Assembly: GCA_016929775.1 (NCBI GenBank)
Contig: JAFGIE010000108.1
Coordinates: 1-64,000, forward strand
Direction of reading: 5' to 3'
Length of the DNA stretch: 64,000 bases
Origin: Anaerolineae bacterium
GTDB taxonomy: Bacteria > Chloroflexota > Anaerolineae > JAFGEY01
This document shows positions 7,941 through 17,151 of this stretch, in pieces (within the stretch, counting starts at the first letter, position 1; every line of letters starts with the position of its first letter). The translations under genes were made by a program, and so were the position numbers. Under the pieces are notes generated by a model. That model was not told the origin of the DNA and did not search any database. It saw only the letters and a program-made list of their open reading frames with translations.

Positions 7941-10900
7941 TCACCCGACCGCAAGGTCTGTCGTCAGCCGGATGTCGGCAGAGGAAGCGCCGATCATCAC
8001 GCGCACCTGGTCGGCTTCAACGTGCCAACCGCCGAGGTCGGTATCCCAGTAGGCGAGCGCCGCCGCCTGGAGCGGGAAGGAGACGGTCTGCGTCTCGCCG
8101 GGCTGCAGCGTGATGCGCCGGAAGCCCTTGAGCTCTTTGCTCGGTCGCTCCACGGTCGAGTGCAGGTGCCGCACGTAGAGCTGAACGACCTCATCGCCCG
8201 CCCGCGCGCCGGTATTGGTCACGTCCACGCGGACCGTCACCTCGCCGTCGCGTGCGAGATGGTCGCTGCTCAGGCTGAGGTTGCGGTAGGCAAAGGTGGT
8301 GTAGCTCAGCCCGTAACCGAACGGGTAGAGCGGCTCGCCGCGGAAGTACATGTAGGTGCGCCCGTTGCGCAGATCATAGTCCAGGCGGGGCGGCAACTGG
8401 TCGATGCTGTGGGGCCACGTCTGCACCAACCGCCCGCCCGGGTTGACGTCGCCAAAGAGCACGTCGGCGAGGGCGTTGCCCAGCTCTTGGCTGTTGTGGG
8501 TCAGGTGCACGATCGCGGGGACGTGTCGCTGCGTCCACGTGATGGCAAAGGGAAAGCTGCTGATCAGCACGACGACCGTGTTGGGATTGGCGCGGTAGAC
8601 GCGCTTGACGAGTTCTTCCTGCTCCAGCACGATCGCCCGCCGGTCGACCGCTTCCTTGCCGTCGCTGGGGGTGGGGCACTGCGCCCAGCCTGCGTCGCCG
8701 GTGGGGTGGTTGCCGACACACACGATCGCCACGTCCGCCTCGCGCGCCAGACTGACAGCGTCCTCGTCGTCGGAGGCGTGGGTCACGCGGACCGTACCCC
8801 CGACCTTGTCCCGGATGCCCGCCAGCGGGGTGACGGCGTAGGGCGGATCGCCGCTGTACCAGTCGAGCAAGACCTGGTCCGCGCGCGGACCGACCACGGC
8901 GATGGTCCTGAGCGCGCGCCGGTCGAGGGGCAAGAGCCCTTGCGCGTTCTTGAGCAGCACCACGGATTTCTGCGTGACCAGCCGGGCATGCGCCCTGTGC
9001 GCCTCGCTCTCCCAGGGCAGCTCGGGCTCCGTGCCGATCTTGGCATAGGGTACGCGGTCGGGCGGATCGAGCACGCCCAGCTTGATCATGACGCGGAAGA
9101 CGCCGCGCAGCGCCGCGTCGATGTCCGCCTCGGCGAGCCAGCCGTTGCCTACCGCGCCGTACACGGCTTCTCGGTAGCGGTCCAGGAACTGGTTGATGCC
9201 CGACTGAATCACGGGCGCCGCCGCCATCTCTAGGTCGGGGTAGTAGGCGTGGTCGGTCACCAGCAGCCGGAACGCGCCGCCGTCGGTGCAGATGATGCCG
9301 TCCTGTCCCCATTCCCCGACGGTGACGTCCTTGAGCACGGGGTGGACGGTGCACGGGATGCCGTTGTAGGCATTGTAGGCAGCCATGTAGGCGCGCGCGC
9401 CGCCATCGACGATCCCCATGCGAAAGGGCGCCGAGTAGTACTCGCGGAAGAGGCGCTGGTTGAAATTGGAGGAGGAACGGGTGCGCTCATCCTCGTTGCT
9501 GTTGGCGAGGAAATGCTTGAGCAGCGACGCCGTCTGCCAGTACGTCGGGTGGTCGCCCTGCAGCCCGCGCACGAAAGCCGTGACCAGCGTCCCGTTGAGG
9601 TACGCGTCCTCGCCATAGCACTCTTCGGTGCGCCCCCAGCGGATGTCGCGTCCCAGGTCGGCGTTGGGCGCGCGCACCACCAGCCCGCCGCGCCGGAAGC
9701 GCTTGCTCTGTGCCATGTAGCGCGTCTCGTATCCCTCGATCGCAGCTGCCTGGCGCACGAGTTCGGGGTCCCACGTCTCGCCCAGGCCAATCGCCTGCGG
9801 GAACTGCGTCGTCGGTACGGGCGACGGGCGTCCCCAGTTGCCGGGCGGTCCGCCCATCGCCAGCCCGTGCAGCCCCTCCACGTGGCCCGTGCCCCACACG
9901 TTGAGGCGGGGCACGTTGGGCTCGGTGCCCAGGCACGCGATCTTTTCGTCGAGCGTCAGGCGGGACAAGAGGTCGTCGATCCGTGCCTCCGGCGGCAGGT
10001 CGGGATCGGCAAAGGGGTAGCCTGTGGGGGGCTTGCGGACGATGGCGAGCGTGTCGCCGTCCTCCTCGAGCTCGAACAGGAGTGTGCGCTCGTGCGGAGC
10101 GTGGTTCGGATGGTGGAGCGCGACCATCGGCGTGCCGTCAAAGCGGCGAAAGACCATGGCGTGCCCGCCATCCTCCGCGAACAGCGGTCGCGGTTGCTGC
10201 ACCCACGGTCCGTGGACGCTGCCGGACGTGGACTCGGCGACGACGGTCGTGTAGCCACGCCACCCGAACGTGGACCACAACATCAGCAGCTTGCCGGTCG
10301 TGGTCCGGTAGAGGAACGGCCCATCGGTGACGTAGCGCTCGAGACCGGGGAACGCCCAGGGCGCGTCGCTGCCTCGAAAGAGCGTGACCGGGTATCCCTC
10401 CACCGACGACAGATCGGGACGAAGCCGGATCAGGTCAATCGTGCCATCCCCGACCTGCACCCACTCGTGGCAGTAGACCATGTAGGGCACGCCGTCCTCC
10501 ACCCACAGCGTGCCGTCCAGCGTCATCAGGTCGGTGGGCAAGTGGGAGCGGTTGCGGAAGGGGCGGTAGGGTCCCAGCGGCGCGTCGGCGACCAGCACCT
10601 GCACGCTGCGCTGCACCAACCTGGACCACCCTGGCGGCAGCTCGCCCTCCGGTCGCGCCGCCGAGGCGGGCAGGGGATCGTCGGTGTTGTAGGTCAAGAA
10701 GAGATAGTACTTGTCCTGGTACCGGTGCAGCTCGGGGGCCCAGATGATGCCCTGCGCCCAGAACTCGGGCGGGGTCTCAAAGGCGACGGTCGGCCCGTGC
10801 CACGCTGCCAGGTCGTGGCTGGTGTATAGCTCGACCCCGGAGCGCGCTTCGCCCGCGTTCAGGTGCTGGGACACACACAGGTAGTAGGTTCCAGTCTGTG

Positions 10901-10967
10901 GGTCGGCATAGATGAACGGATCGCGCACCCGCAGATCCGCCAGCGAAACAGCGTCATCGCGCGTCAT
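7941..10967 (-). CDS. GH43-GH3 fusion glycosidase
   Basis: 1008 residues from the ATG at 10967, chosen because AAGGAG precedes it; the upstream in-frame ATG at 11024 has none. Residues 1 to about 315 form a GH43-like five-bladed propeller (RVRDPFIYAD with the general-base Asp, DGTLWVEDGVPYMVY, GGHAMVFRR). The rest is a GH3 enzyme: an N-terminal barrel with KHFLANSNEDERTR and the nucleophile region DGIICTDGGAF, the alpha/beta sandwich, and a C-terminal Fn3-like domain starting at PFGYGLSYTTF. No signal peptide is seen. GH43 members cleave arabinosyl/xylosyl linkages and GH3 members beta-glucosyl/xylosyl ends, so the fusion could remove a side chain and hydrolyse a backbone in one protein. Confidence 0.88.
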   Translation of the reverse strand: MTRDDAVSLADLRVRDPFIYADPQTGTYYLCVSQHLNAGEARSGVELYTSHDLAAWHGPTVAFETPPEFWAQGIIWAPELHRYQDKYYLFLTYNTDDPLPASAARPEGELPPGWSRLVQRSVQVLVADAPLGPYRPFRNRSHLPTDLMTLDGTLWVEDGVPYMVYCHEWVQVGDGTIDLIRLRPDLSSVEGYPVTLFRGSDAPWAFPGLERYVTDGPFLYRTTTGKLLMLWSTFGWRGYTTVVAESTSGSVHGPWVQQPRPLFAEDGGHAMVFRRFDGTPMVALHHPNHAPHERTLLFELEEDGDTLAIVRKPPTGYPFADPDLPPEARIDDLLSRLTLDEKIACLGTEPNVPRLNVWGTGHVEGLHGLAMGGPPGNWGRPSPVPTTQFPQAIGLGETWDPELVRQAAAIEGYETRYMAQSKRFRRGGLVVRAPNADLGRDIRWGRTEECYGEDAYLNGTLVTAFVRGLQGDHPTYWQTASLLKHFLANSNEDERTRSSSNFNQRLFREYYSAPFRMGIVDGGARAYMAAYNAYNGIPCTVHPVLKDVTVGEWGQDGIICTDGGAFRLLVTDHAYYPDLEMAAAPVIQSGINQFLDRYREAVYGAVGNGWLAEADIDAALRGVFRVMIKLGVLDPPDRVPYAKIGTEPELPWESEAHRAHARLVTQKSVVLLKNAQGLLPLDRRALRTIAVVGPRADQVLLDWYSGDPPYAVTPLAGIRDKVGGTVRVTHASDDEDAVSLAREADVAIVCVGNHPTGDAGWAQCPTPSDGKEAVDRRAIVLEQEELVKRVYRANPNTVVVLISSFPFAITWTQRHVPAIVHLTHNSQELGNALADVLFGDVNPGGRLVQTWPHSIDQLPPRLDYDLRNGRTYMYFRGEPLYPFGYGLSYTTFAYRNLSLSSDHLARDGEVTVRVDVTNTGARAGDEVVQLYVRHLHSTVERPSKELKGFRRITLQPGETQTVSFPLQAAALAYWDTDLGGWHVEADQVRVMIGASSADIRLTTDLAVG

Positions 10968-11113
10968 CGTCCTGCTCCTTGCGTGGTTCAGAAAGCGAGG
11001 CGATCCGCGCCGATCCGGCGCCAACGGACCGCCACAGCGGCGCCCAGCCGCTCATCCGTGCGGGGCGCCCGGGATCGAGAACAGCGTCCTCTGCTTGCCG
11101 TATAGTCTGAACG

Positions 11114-12964
11114 TCAACGTCCCCGTCCCAAGCAGAAAACGCGGCAGGTATGGGGTTGGATGGCTGTCTCAAAGGCGGTCACCCCCGTGCGTTGTTCGCG
11201 CCAGTCCAGAACCGGCTGTCCCGAGAGGGGCACGCCGGAGCGCGCATCGCAGGGCGCCCCGGCGTCATCCCGCACCAGGATCCGCACCTGGACCGTGTCA
11301 GACAGGAACGACTCGACGACAAAGGCTCCGTTGTCGTACGCGTACAGCGCCACCTGCGCGGGACCATCCACCCGCACGTACAGGTCGCCCATCAACACAG
11401 CCCTGATCTGCGCCAGCACCTGCGCTGGCAGCCGGTAGAGGTCGTCGAAATTGTCCGGGATCGTGAGCACGTAGAGCGTGCCGCCCCCATAGGACGCCGA
11501 GTGCAGCACCGGGTGGCCCGTGGTGCGCGTCAGCCCCGAGATCTCTTCCCAGGAGTCGTTGGTCAGATAGTCGATGTGCGGGATGAGCAGCGGCTCGTCG
11601 GCGTGGTGCACGCCGAACCAGCCGATCAGAAAGTCCTGCACGTTGGCCTTGCGGTCTGTCACCTCGAGCTCGACGATGTCGCGCAGCCCCGCATCCTGCA
11701 GGGCCCGGAAGAATCCCGAGGTGACGACGACGCTCTTGCCGTGCAGCAGCTGCGTCCGAACCTTAGCGACGATCTCGGGGTCGTGCTTGGCGGACTCGGT
11801 CAGCAGCACCGTCTGCGCCTCAGCCGGGAACGTGGGCACGAGGTCGATCGGGATGCCCAACATGCCCAGGTAGTTGTGCAGGTAGTCCTCGCCTGTCGAG
11901 TGGTAGGGTTTGTAGCTCTGGACGCCGACCGGTCGGCCCAGCATGCCCAGGATGGGGTCCACCTGCTCGAACGCATGCCCGGCGGCGAGCGCAACCGTCG
12001 CTTCGGGCGACCACGTCCCGTCCTCCTGGCGGAAGGGCGCGACCATGGCGTCGAAGTCAACCCGGAGCGCGCTCTCCCCGGCGACGCCTTCCTGCCAGGG
12101 GGCGCGATGCGAGGCCTCGATCGGGCGCTGCAGCTGGCGGAAGTCAAAGAGCGTGACCTCGGGCAGCTTTGCCAAGAGGGTCACCCACAACTGCTCGGCG
12201 TAGCGGTCCACGGTGCGCATGCCGCCGGTGTCAACCCACCCACCGCGGTTCCCGCCCGGCTTGATGTTCTCGAAATAGCGCGCGATCGCGTAACCGTGGT
12301 ACGGCTGCAGGTGCTGGTTGCTGTATACCGGGTCGCGGGTCTCGGTGCCGGTGTAGAGACTGTCGAACAGGGGGGGTTCGACCTCCAGGTTGAAGCCCAG
12401 CCCCTGAAAGTGCTCGTACCAGTTGGGGTACTTGATCACGACCTCGACGCGTGGGTTGGCGGCTCGTGCGGGCGCCAGCACCAGGTCGCGCGCCGCGTCT
12501 GCCATGAGCGCCAGGCGAAAGTCGGTCCAGCTACGCTCGCCCTTGGCGGCGATGCACGAGGCGCACTTGCAGTTGGTAAAGAAAAAGTCGTCTAGGATCA
12601 CCTCGTCAAAGAGACGGGCGGTATACGCGACGACGTCGCGCACCTTGCGCCGGTGCTCCGGATTCGTGTAGCAGTAGGTCTGGAAACGGTTCCGCTCGTT
12701 CACGGTGAGCGTGATCCCGCCCGAGGTGCGCACGCGGCGCTCGGCAAAGAAGCGCTTGGCCTGGGCGATGGTCGCCTCGTCGGCGACGATCGTGTCGCGA
12801 TGGGTCTCCAAGTAGACCTTGTCCACCTTGATGTGGCGTTCCATCGCATCAAAGCGCGTCGCGAGCCAGTCCAGGTCCGCCATCTGCTGCACCTCGTAGA
12901 CGCGGGCATAGATGGCGACGGTGAAGTGCCGGTAGCTGTTCCTGGTGCTGTGGTCAGGGGTCAT
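11114..12964 (-). CDS. putative glycosidase-like TIM-barrel protein, family unknown
   Basis: 616 residues. The N-terminal half looks like a TIM barrel (VAIYARVYEV, FDEVILDDFFF, VEVVIKYPNWYEHF, VEPPLFDSLYTGTET); the C-terminal half looks like a glutamine-amidotransferase-like alpha/beta domain and a beta-sandwich, as in beta-galactosidase trimerisation modules. A Cys cluster NCKCASC follows DDFFFT and could bind a metal. No signal peptide. It has an SD (AGAGGAG) and lies within a glycosidase run, 146 bp upstream of the GH43-GH3 gene and 57 bp downstream of the GH99-like gene. I cannot assign a GH family; a sugar-active role is inferred from fold and context. Confidence 0.6.
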   Translation of the reverse strand: MTPDHSTRNSYRHFTVAIYARVYEVQQMADLDWLATRFDAMERHIKVDKVYLETHRDTIVADEATIAQAKRFFAERRVRTSGGITLTVNERNRFQTYCYTNPEHRRKVRDVVAYTARLFDEVILDDFFFTNCKCASCIAAKGERSWTDFRLALMADAARDLVLAPARAANPRVEVVIKYPNWYEHFQGLGFNLEVEPPLFDSLYTGTETRDPVYSNQHLQPYHGYAIARYFENIKPGGNRGGWVDTGGMRTVDRYAEQLWVTLLAKLPEVTLFDFRQLQRPIEASHRAPWQEGVAGESALRVDFDAMVAPFRQEDGTWSPEATVALAAGHAFEQVDPILGMLGRPVGVQSYKPYHSTGEDYLHNYLGMLGIPIDLVPTFPAEAQTVLLTESAKHDPEIVAKVRTQLLHGKSVVVTSGFFRALQDAGLRDIVELEVTDRKANVQDFLIGWFGVHHADEPLLIPHIDYLTNDSWEEISGLTRTTGHPVLHSASYGGGTLYVLTIPDNFDDLYRLPAQVLAQIRAVLMGDLYVRVDGPAQVALYAYDNGAFVVESFLSDTVQVRILVRDDAGAPCDARSGVPLSGQPVLDWREQRTGVTAFETAIQPHTCRVFCLGRGR

Positions 12965-13021
12965 CCCTCGTGCTCCTCTGTCCGAGTGGGTCGCGGCACA
13001 GACGTGCTGTGGAGCGGTGCG

Positions 13022-14353
13022 CTATCCCTCGGGCGGGTGCTCAGCCAGGATCGCGCGTGCTGTGTCGAGGTCGCCGGCGAGGACGGCGTCGAAGACCCCG
13101 TCCAGGCGCGCCTGGACGTCCGCGTCCTGGGCGTACTGGTTGCGCAGCTCGAACAACTGCAGCGGCAGGCGCAGGTCGTCCGCCGTATAGCTAAAGCCGG
13201 ATCGGTCGATCTCGCGCCGCGTCTCCTGGACCATCTCCAGGTAGCGGTAGCCGAACTCCTCGGTGGGCTCGATGCTCGTGCTCTCGCCATAGTCATTCCA
13301 CGTGATCAACTGGATCACGTCCGCCCCCTGCTCGAGTGCCCGCTGCAGGGTGAGGCGAAACGTCTCCCCGTCCCGTGGATCGAGGTACCGGGCCTCGCTT
13401 GAAACGCCCGCTTCCTGGTAGATGTCCTGGAAGCCGGGGAAGGCGCCCGCCACCATGTAGTCCCAGCGCGCCGCCTTGCGGTAGAACGTCGACAGGTAGT
13501 TTTCCAACGCCTCCTGGCTCAAGACGCCCCCTTGGGAGGCCCACATGGGGGGCCAAGGATAGCTCGACAGGCCCGCCGACTCGGTGTGCCCGTCGAGCGT
13601 GATCAGGGCAGGGCGCGTGTCGAGCACGGCGAACAGCTTGTCCCAGTCGGCGGCGTTGACAAAGTACTGCGGCCCAAAGACAAACAGCACAGGACGATCG
13701 AGCACCTTCAGGTAGGCGTCCTGCCGGAACCAGGTCTCGTGCAGGTAGCGCATCACGTCCTGACCGTGGGCATAGACGTCCCCGAGCGGGATGTGCTTGT
13801 TGTCGACCATGTGCTTGACGGTCTGGTCTTCGTAACAGATGGCAAAGCGCAGCCCGGCGCGCTCGACGATCGAGAAGAGCTTGCCCGTGCTCTCGTTGAG
13901 CGTGGCATAGTCCCAGAAGCGCTCGGCGCCGTACCAATCGACGATCACGCCGTCGATCCCGCTCAGGTGCATGAGCAGGACCTGGTACTCGAGCAGCGCA
14001 TCGTCGCTCGAGTCATAGGGACCGGTCAGGGGATAGGTGTACGACGCGATCTGGCGGCGCCCGGTCTCGTCCACGCGGGAAGGGCTGTAGTGGTCCATCG
14101 TCCAATGCCAACCCCACGTGCCGCTTACCGAGGGAGTCTGGTACCAGGGCATATAGTGGGCCATCAGCAGGGGGCGCTCGGGCTCGGGGATATCCGGAGT
14201 GGGCGCTGCGGTGCTGGTTGGGGAGGCTGCGGGCGTAGCCGTGTCGGCGGGAGGCAGGGTGGGCGTGGGAGGTGGCTCGGTGGGCGCCGTGGGCACCCCG
14301 CACCCCACGAGGAGCAGGGCGACCACGATCCAAACGCACGTCTTGGGGATCAC
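13022..14353 (-). CDS. lipoprotein with GH99/GH71-like domain
   Basis: 443 residues from a GTG start (14353) with SD GGGAGGTG. The signal peptide ends in a lipobox, LLLVGCG, so the mature protein is probably lipid-anchored at Cys18. A Pro/Thr-rich linker (about 20-60) leads to a barrel that begins LLMAHYMPWYQTP and has GWHWTMDHY, GVIVDWYGA and VIQLITWNDYGESTSIEP. These match the GH99-like (endo-alpha-mannosidase/DUF-type) family. The C-terminal 60 residues are helical. It overlaps no neighbour and follows the flavocytochrome gene by 29 bp, probably in the same operon. Activity on an alpha-linked glycan is a family-level prediction. Confidence 0.75.
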   Translation of the reverse strand: MIPKTCVWIVVALLLVGCGVPTAPTEPPPTPTLPPADTATPAASPTSTAAPTPDIPEPERPLLMAHYMPWYQTPSVSGTWGWHWTMDHYSPSRVDETGRRQIASYTYPLTGPYDSSDDALLEYQVLLMHLSGIDGVIVDWYGAERFWDYATLNESTGKLFSIVERAGLRFAICYEDQTVKHMVDNKHIPLGDVYAHGQDVMRYLHETWFRQDAYLKVLDRPVLFVFGPQYFVNAADWDKLFAVLDTRPALITLDGHTESAGLSSYPWPPMWASQGGVLSQEALENYLSTFYRKAARWDYMVAGAFPGFQDIYQEAGVSSEARYLDPRDGETFRLTLQRALEQGADVIQLITWNDYGESTSIEPTEEFGYRYLEMVQETRREIDRSGFSYTADDLRLPLQLFELRNQYAQDADVQARLDGVFDAVLAGDLDTARAILAEHPPEG

Positions 14354-14382
14354 CGCGTCACCTCCCTATCCGTGGCCTTTGG

Positions 14383-15699
14383 TCAGGCCATTTCGTATCG
14401 CTCCTCGTGGACGTGCAGGGGCGGGATGCCGAGCCGGTGGAGCGCGTGCGTCACCGCGTCGATCATGGGCAGTGGGCCACAGAGCATGTAGGCCCAGCTG
14501 TTGCGCTCTCTTGGTAGGTGGCGCGAGAGGATGTCGGCGTTGATGTACCCCGTCTCCCCTTCCCATCCCGGGGGGGGCTTTTGCAGGACGTGGACCACGC
14601 GCAGGTTGAGCCGTTCTTTGAACGTCGCGATCTCGTCGCGGTAGATCACCGTGTCCCAGACGGGATTGCCATAGAACAGGATCAGGGGGCGCTGGTCGCC
14701 GCGATCGGCCAACGTGCGCAGGATGCTCATAAAGGGCGAGATCCCGGACCCACCGGCGACGAACGCGTAGCCCGGCGCCTCCACGGCGTCAGGGCCAAAG
14801 ACGCCGTACGGCCCATCGACGTAGGCGCGCTGCCCGACCTGTACCTCCCCGAGACGCGACGTCCAGTCGCCCAAGTCCTTGATCATGAACTCGATCTGCC
14901 CGGCGCGCTCGGCGCTGGACGCGATCGAGAAGGGGTGGTATTCGATCCCAAAGGGCGAACCCCACAGCTTGAGCCACGCGAACTGCCCGGGCGCGTAGCG
15001 CATGCCGTCGTGTCCAACCGGCTGCAGGGTCAGCGCCCAGCACTCGCACCGGTCTTTGGCCAGGGCGCTCACCACGTAGGGGCGCCGCAGCAGGGTCCAG
15101 GGGCGGATGACGCGTATGTAGAGCAGCAGCAAGCCCCATAGCGCGCCGAGCACGATCCACAGCACGCGCTGCGCTGGCACGGCAGTGTAATAGTTGACCC
15201 GCAGGATGTGATAGAGCGCCGTCGCGGCGATCAGCAAGGAGAGAATGTCGTGTGCCCAGTGCCAGCCTTCGTAGTCGATCTCGAGCTGCTTGCGCCAGGC
15301 GGAGGTCGCGGCGATGGCGATCAGCAGCAAGATCGCGGCGACGCCGGCGCGCGCGCGCCATGGGGCGGTGACCACGTTGAGCAGACGGAGCGTGTAGGGG
15401 TTGTGGATAAAGAGCATCAGGGGATGCGCCAGGGCGAGCCCGAACCCGAGCAGCGACGTGAGGTGGTGCACGCGGTACAGCGTGTCCATGTCAAACACGG
15501 TCGACAGAAAGGATAGGCGGGCGAGTGGGATGAACTGGATGCCGATCAAGGACAGCCCGATAAAGCCCACGATCACCGAAAGCTCGCGCAGCCACTCGCG
15601 CTGCGGGGTGCGTGGCCCGAGGAGGATGATCGCCAGAGGCGCGAGGACGATGACGCCCAGGATCGCTAGCCAGAGTGCTGCCTTGTACGTTCGCTTCAT
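14383..15699 (-). CDS. ferric-reductase-like flavocytochrome (FRD/FNR family)
   Basis: 438 residues. About six hydrophobic helices occupy residues 8-225 with paired histidines (YRVHHLTS, LALAHPLMLFIH, GWHWAHDI, ALYHILR) fit to bind two b hemes. They are followed by an FAD-binding barrel (EYHPFSIAS near 255) and an NAD(P)-binding domain (VAGGSGISPF near 310; MLCGPLPMIDAV near 405). The family moves electrons from NAD(P)H across the membrane to ferric iron, oxygen or quinone-linked partners. The gene follows the pentaheme cytochrome gene by 106 bp, so that cytochrome may be its extracytoplasmic partner. Confidence 0.85.
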   Translation of the reverse strand: MKRTYKAALWLAILGVIVLAPLAIILLGPRTPQREWLRELSVIVGFIGLSLIGIQFIPLARLSFLSTVFDMDTLYRVHHLTSLLGFGLALAHPLMLFIHNPYTLRLLNVVTAPWRARAGVAAILLLIAIAATSAWRKQLEIDYEGWHWAHDILSLLIAATALYHILRVNYYTAVPAQRVLWIVLGALWGLLLLYIRVIRPWTLLRRPYVVSALAKDRCECWALTLQPVGHDGMRYAPGQFAWLKLWGSPFGIEYHPFSIASSAERAGQIEFMIKDLGDWTSRLGEVQVGQRAYVDGPYGVFGPDAVEAPGYAFVAGGSGISPFMSILRTLADRGDQRPLILFYGNPVWDTVIYRDEIATFKERLNLRVVHVLQKPPPGWEGETGYINADILSRHLPRERNSWAYMLCGPLPMIDAVTHALHRLGIPPLHVHEERYEMA

Positions 15700-15805
15700 G
15701 TGCCGGACCTTTCTTCCTGTCTGGTGGGTGGTCTGCTCGACGGAATGCCCCGTTCACTTACGTGCTGAGCCGGGGCGTGGATCACGCGCGTCCGGCGCCC
15801 CGTCC

Positions 15806-16918
15806 TCACTCCGCGGTAGGCCGCACCATACCGTGCATGTCGACGCTCACGTGCTCTGCCAGATCGCCCAGGCTGTCGTGCAGGGACTGCAGCACGTAGC
15901 TCGGGTTGTGGGCAAAGCAGCCCGGATCCGCGTGCACATAGTGATAGTTGTACGCTGTCCGCACCAGGCGCGGCGTCCAAGTCGTGTAGCGGTTGGCAAA
16001 GGTCGCTTCCCCCTCGTCGACCTCGCCGTCGCCGTCGGTGTCCACGAAAAAGTAGGGGAATTGGCCTGCCGCATACAGGATCGGCGTGCCGATCACCTGC
16101 GCCCCATACTCCTGGATCCCGCGGTAGAGGGCCTCGTGCAGGGCGTCGATCTCGGCTGCGATGCCCTCCGCCGTGTCCCCGTCGCCGTCCGCGTCGCTCT
16201 CGCTCGTGCGGATCGCGCGCAGATCGCCATAGTCGACGACGTTCGCGTGACAGGGGCTGCAGGCGTCGGGCTCGATGCGCAGGCTGTGTGGGTCGTGACA
16301 ATCGTGGCAGTCGCGCAAGCCGGGCGTGTGCCCGTACACGCCCGCATAGGCCTGCCCCTCGTACTGGTAGGCGCCGCGCGCCTGTGCGCCTGCCTTGGTC
16401 GCGGCGGCGACCAGGTAGTGGACGTTGGTGAAGCCCAACCCGTCGGAGACCTGATCGAGCGGCAGTCCAGCGATCGCCTGATCGACCCGGTCGGTGGAGG
16501 CTCGGCCCTGGTGGCACTGCATGCACGACGCCTCAGGCCCGAGTCCCTCCAGCTCTGCGCCAGACGGGAACGCGACGCGCGTCATGGCGTGCGCCGACGC
16601 GTTGTGACAGGTCACGCAGAACACCACCGAGCCGGTCTTGGCATCGCCGTCGACTACGCCCGGCGCCGTCCCATCTTCGCCTAGGTAGTCCAAGTGCCCG
16701 TAGGTGCTGTGGCACTTGGCGCAGGCGACGGGGACGAGCGGTGGGTCGTCCTCGTCCCAGTGGATGAAGGACTCGGACGACCGATCGGCGTGTCCTGCGG
16801 CAGCCCAGCGAGCGGCGATCAAGTCGACAGGCTCTGTGCGGAGCTCAAAGTAGAGGGCGACCAAGCCCCCTGCGGCGAGGAGGGCGATCAGGAGAAGGAA
16901 CAGCATTTGTCGGTTCAT
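15806..16918 (-). CDS. membrane-anchored pentaheme cytochrome c
   Basis: 370 residues. An uncleaved-looking N-terminal helix (residues 5-25) is followed by five CXXCH heme sites: CAKCH, CVTCH, CMQCH, CHDCH and CSPCH. Two acidic calcium-site-like loops occur in the C-terminal half (DADGDGD and DTDGDGEVDEGE), unusual for a small cytochrome. It probably faces the outside and passes electrons to or from the flavocytochrome encoded next. A good promoter lies upstream at 17081-17109. I cannot place it in a named cytochrome family; the five sites and anchor are certain, the partner is inferred. Confidence 0.82.
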   Translation of the reverse strand: MNRQMLFLLLIALLAAGGLVALYFELRTEPVDLIAARWAAAGHADRSSESFIHWDEDDPPLVPVACAKCHSTYGHLDYLGEDGTAPGVVDGDAKTGSVVFCVTCHNASAHAMTRVAFPSGAELEGLGPEASCMQCHQGRASTDRVDQAIAGLPLDQVSDGLGFTNVHYLVAAATKAGAQARGAYQYEGQAYAGVYGHTPGLRDCHDCHDPHSLRIEPDACSPCHANVVDYGDLRAIRTSESDADGDGDTAEGIAAEIDALHEALYRGIQEYGAQVIGTPILYAAGQFPYFFVDTDGDGEVDEGEATFANRYTTWTPRLVRTAYNYHYVHADPGCFAHNPSYVLQSLHDSLGDLAEHVSVDMHGMVRPTAE

Positions 16919-17080
16919 GGTCCCTGCTTTCGGTATAGCGGTCCGCGATCGTCGATTGCGAGGCGACTGTCGATCGAGTCGTCCTCCTGGCTGTCCGGGG
17001 AGCGCACGCGCTGCCTGCTCCCCGTCCGTACGGCCTAGCGCCGCGGGCAGATGCCGTGCGTGCGTGCAGAGGCGGATACG

Positions 17081-17109
17081 AGTATACTCAAAGAAGGCAA
17101 ATACGTCAA
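17081..17109 (-). promoter_or_regulatory. promoter of the cytochrome operon
   Basis: On the minus strand TTGACG (17104-17109), 17 bp, TATACT (17081-17086). It lies in a locally A/T-richer patch of the 363-bp gap 16919-17281, whose remainder is repeats (17121-17329). It may drive 16918 down through the glycosidase genes. Confidence 0.75.
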
Positions 17110-17120
17110 AGCGGGATACC

Positions 17121-17148
17121 TCGTCCCCACGCGGAGCGCAGGGACGAG
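17121..17148. repeat. REP-like palindrome, third copy
   Basis: TCGTCCC and GGGACGA arms flank a GC-rich centre containing GCGGAGCGC. It is related to the two elements at 1231-1300 by the shared GTCCC...GGAGCG...GGGACGAG pattern, and like them lies next to a gene end. Confidence 0.45.
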
Positions 17149-17151
17149 CGC

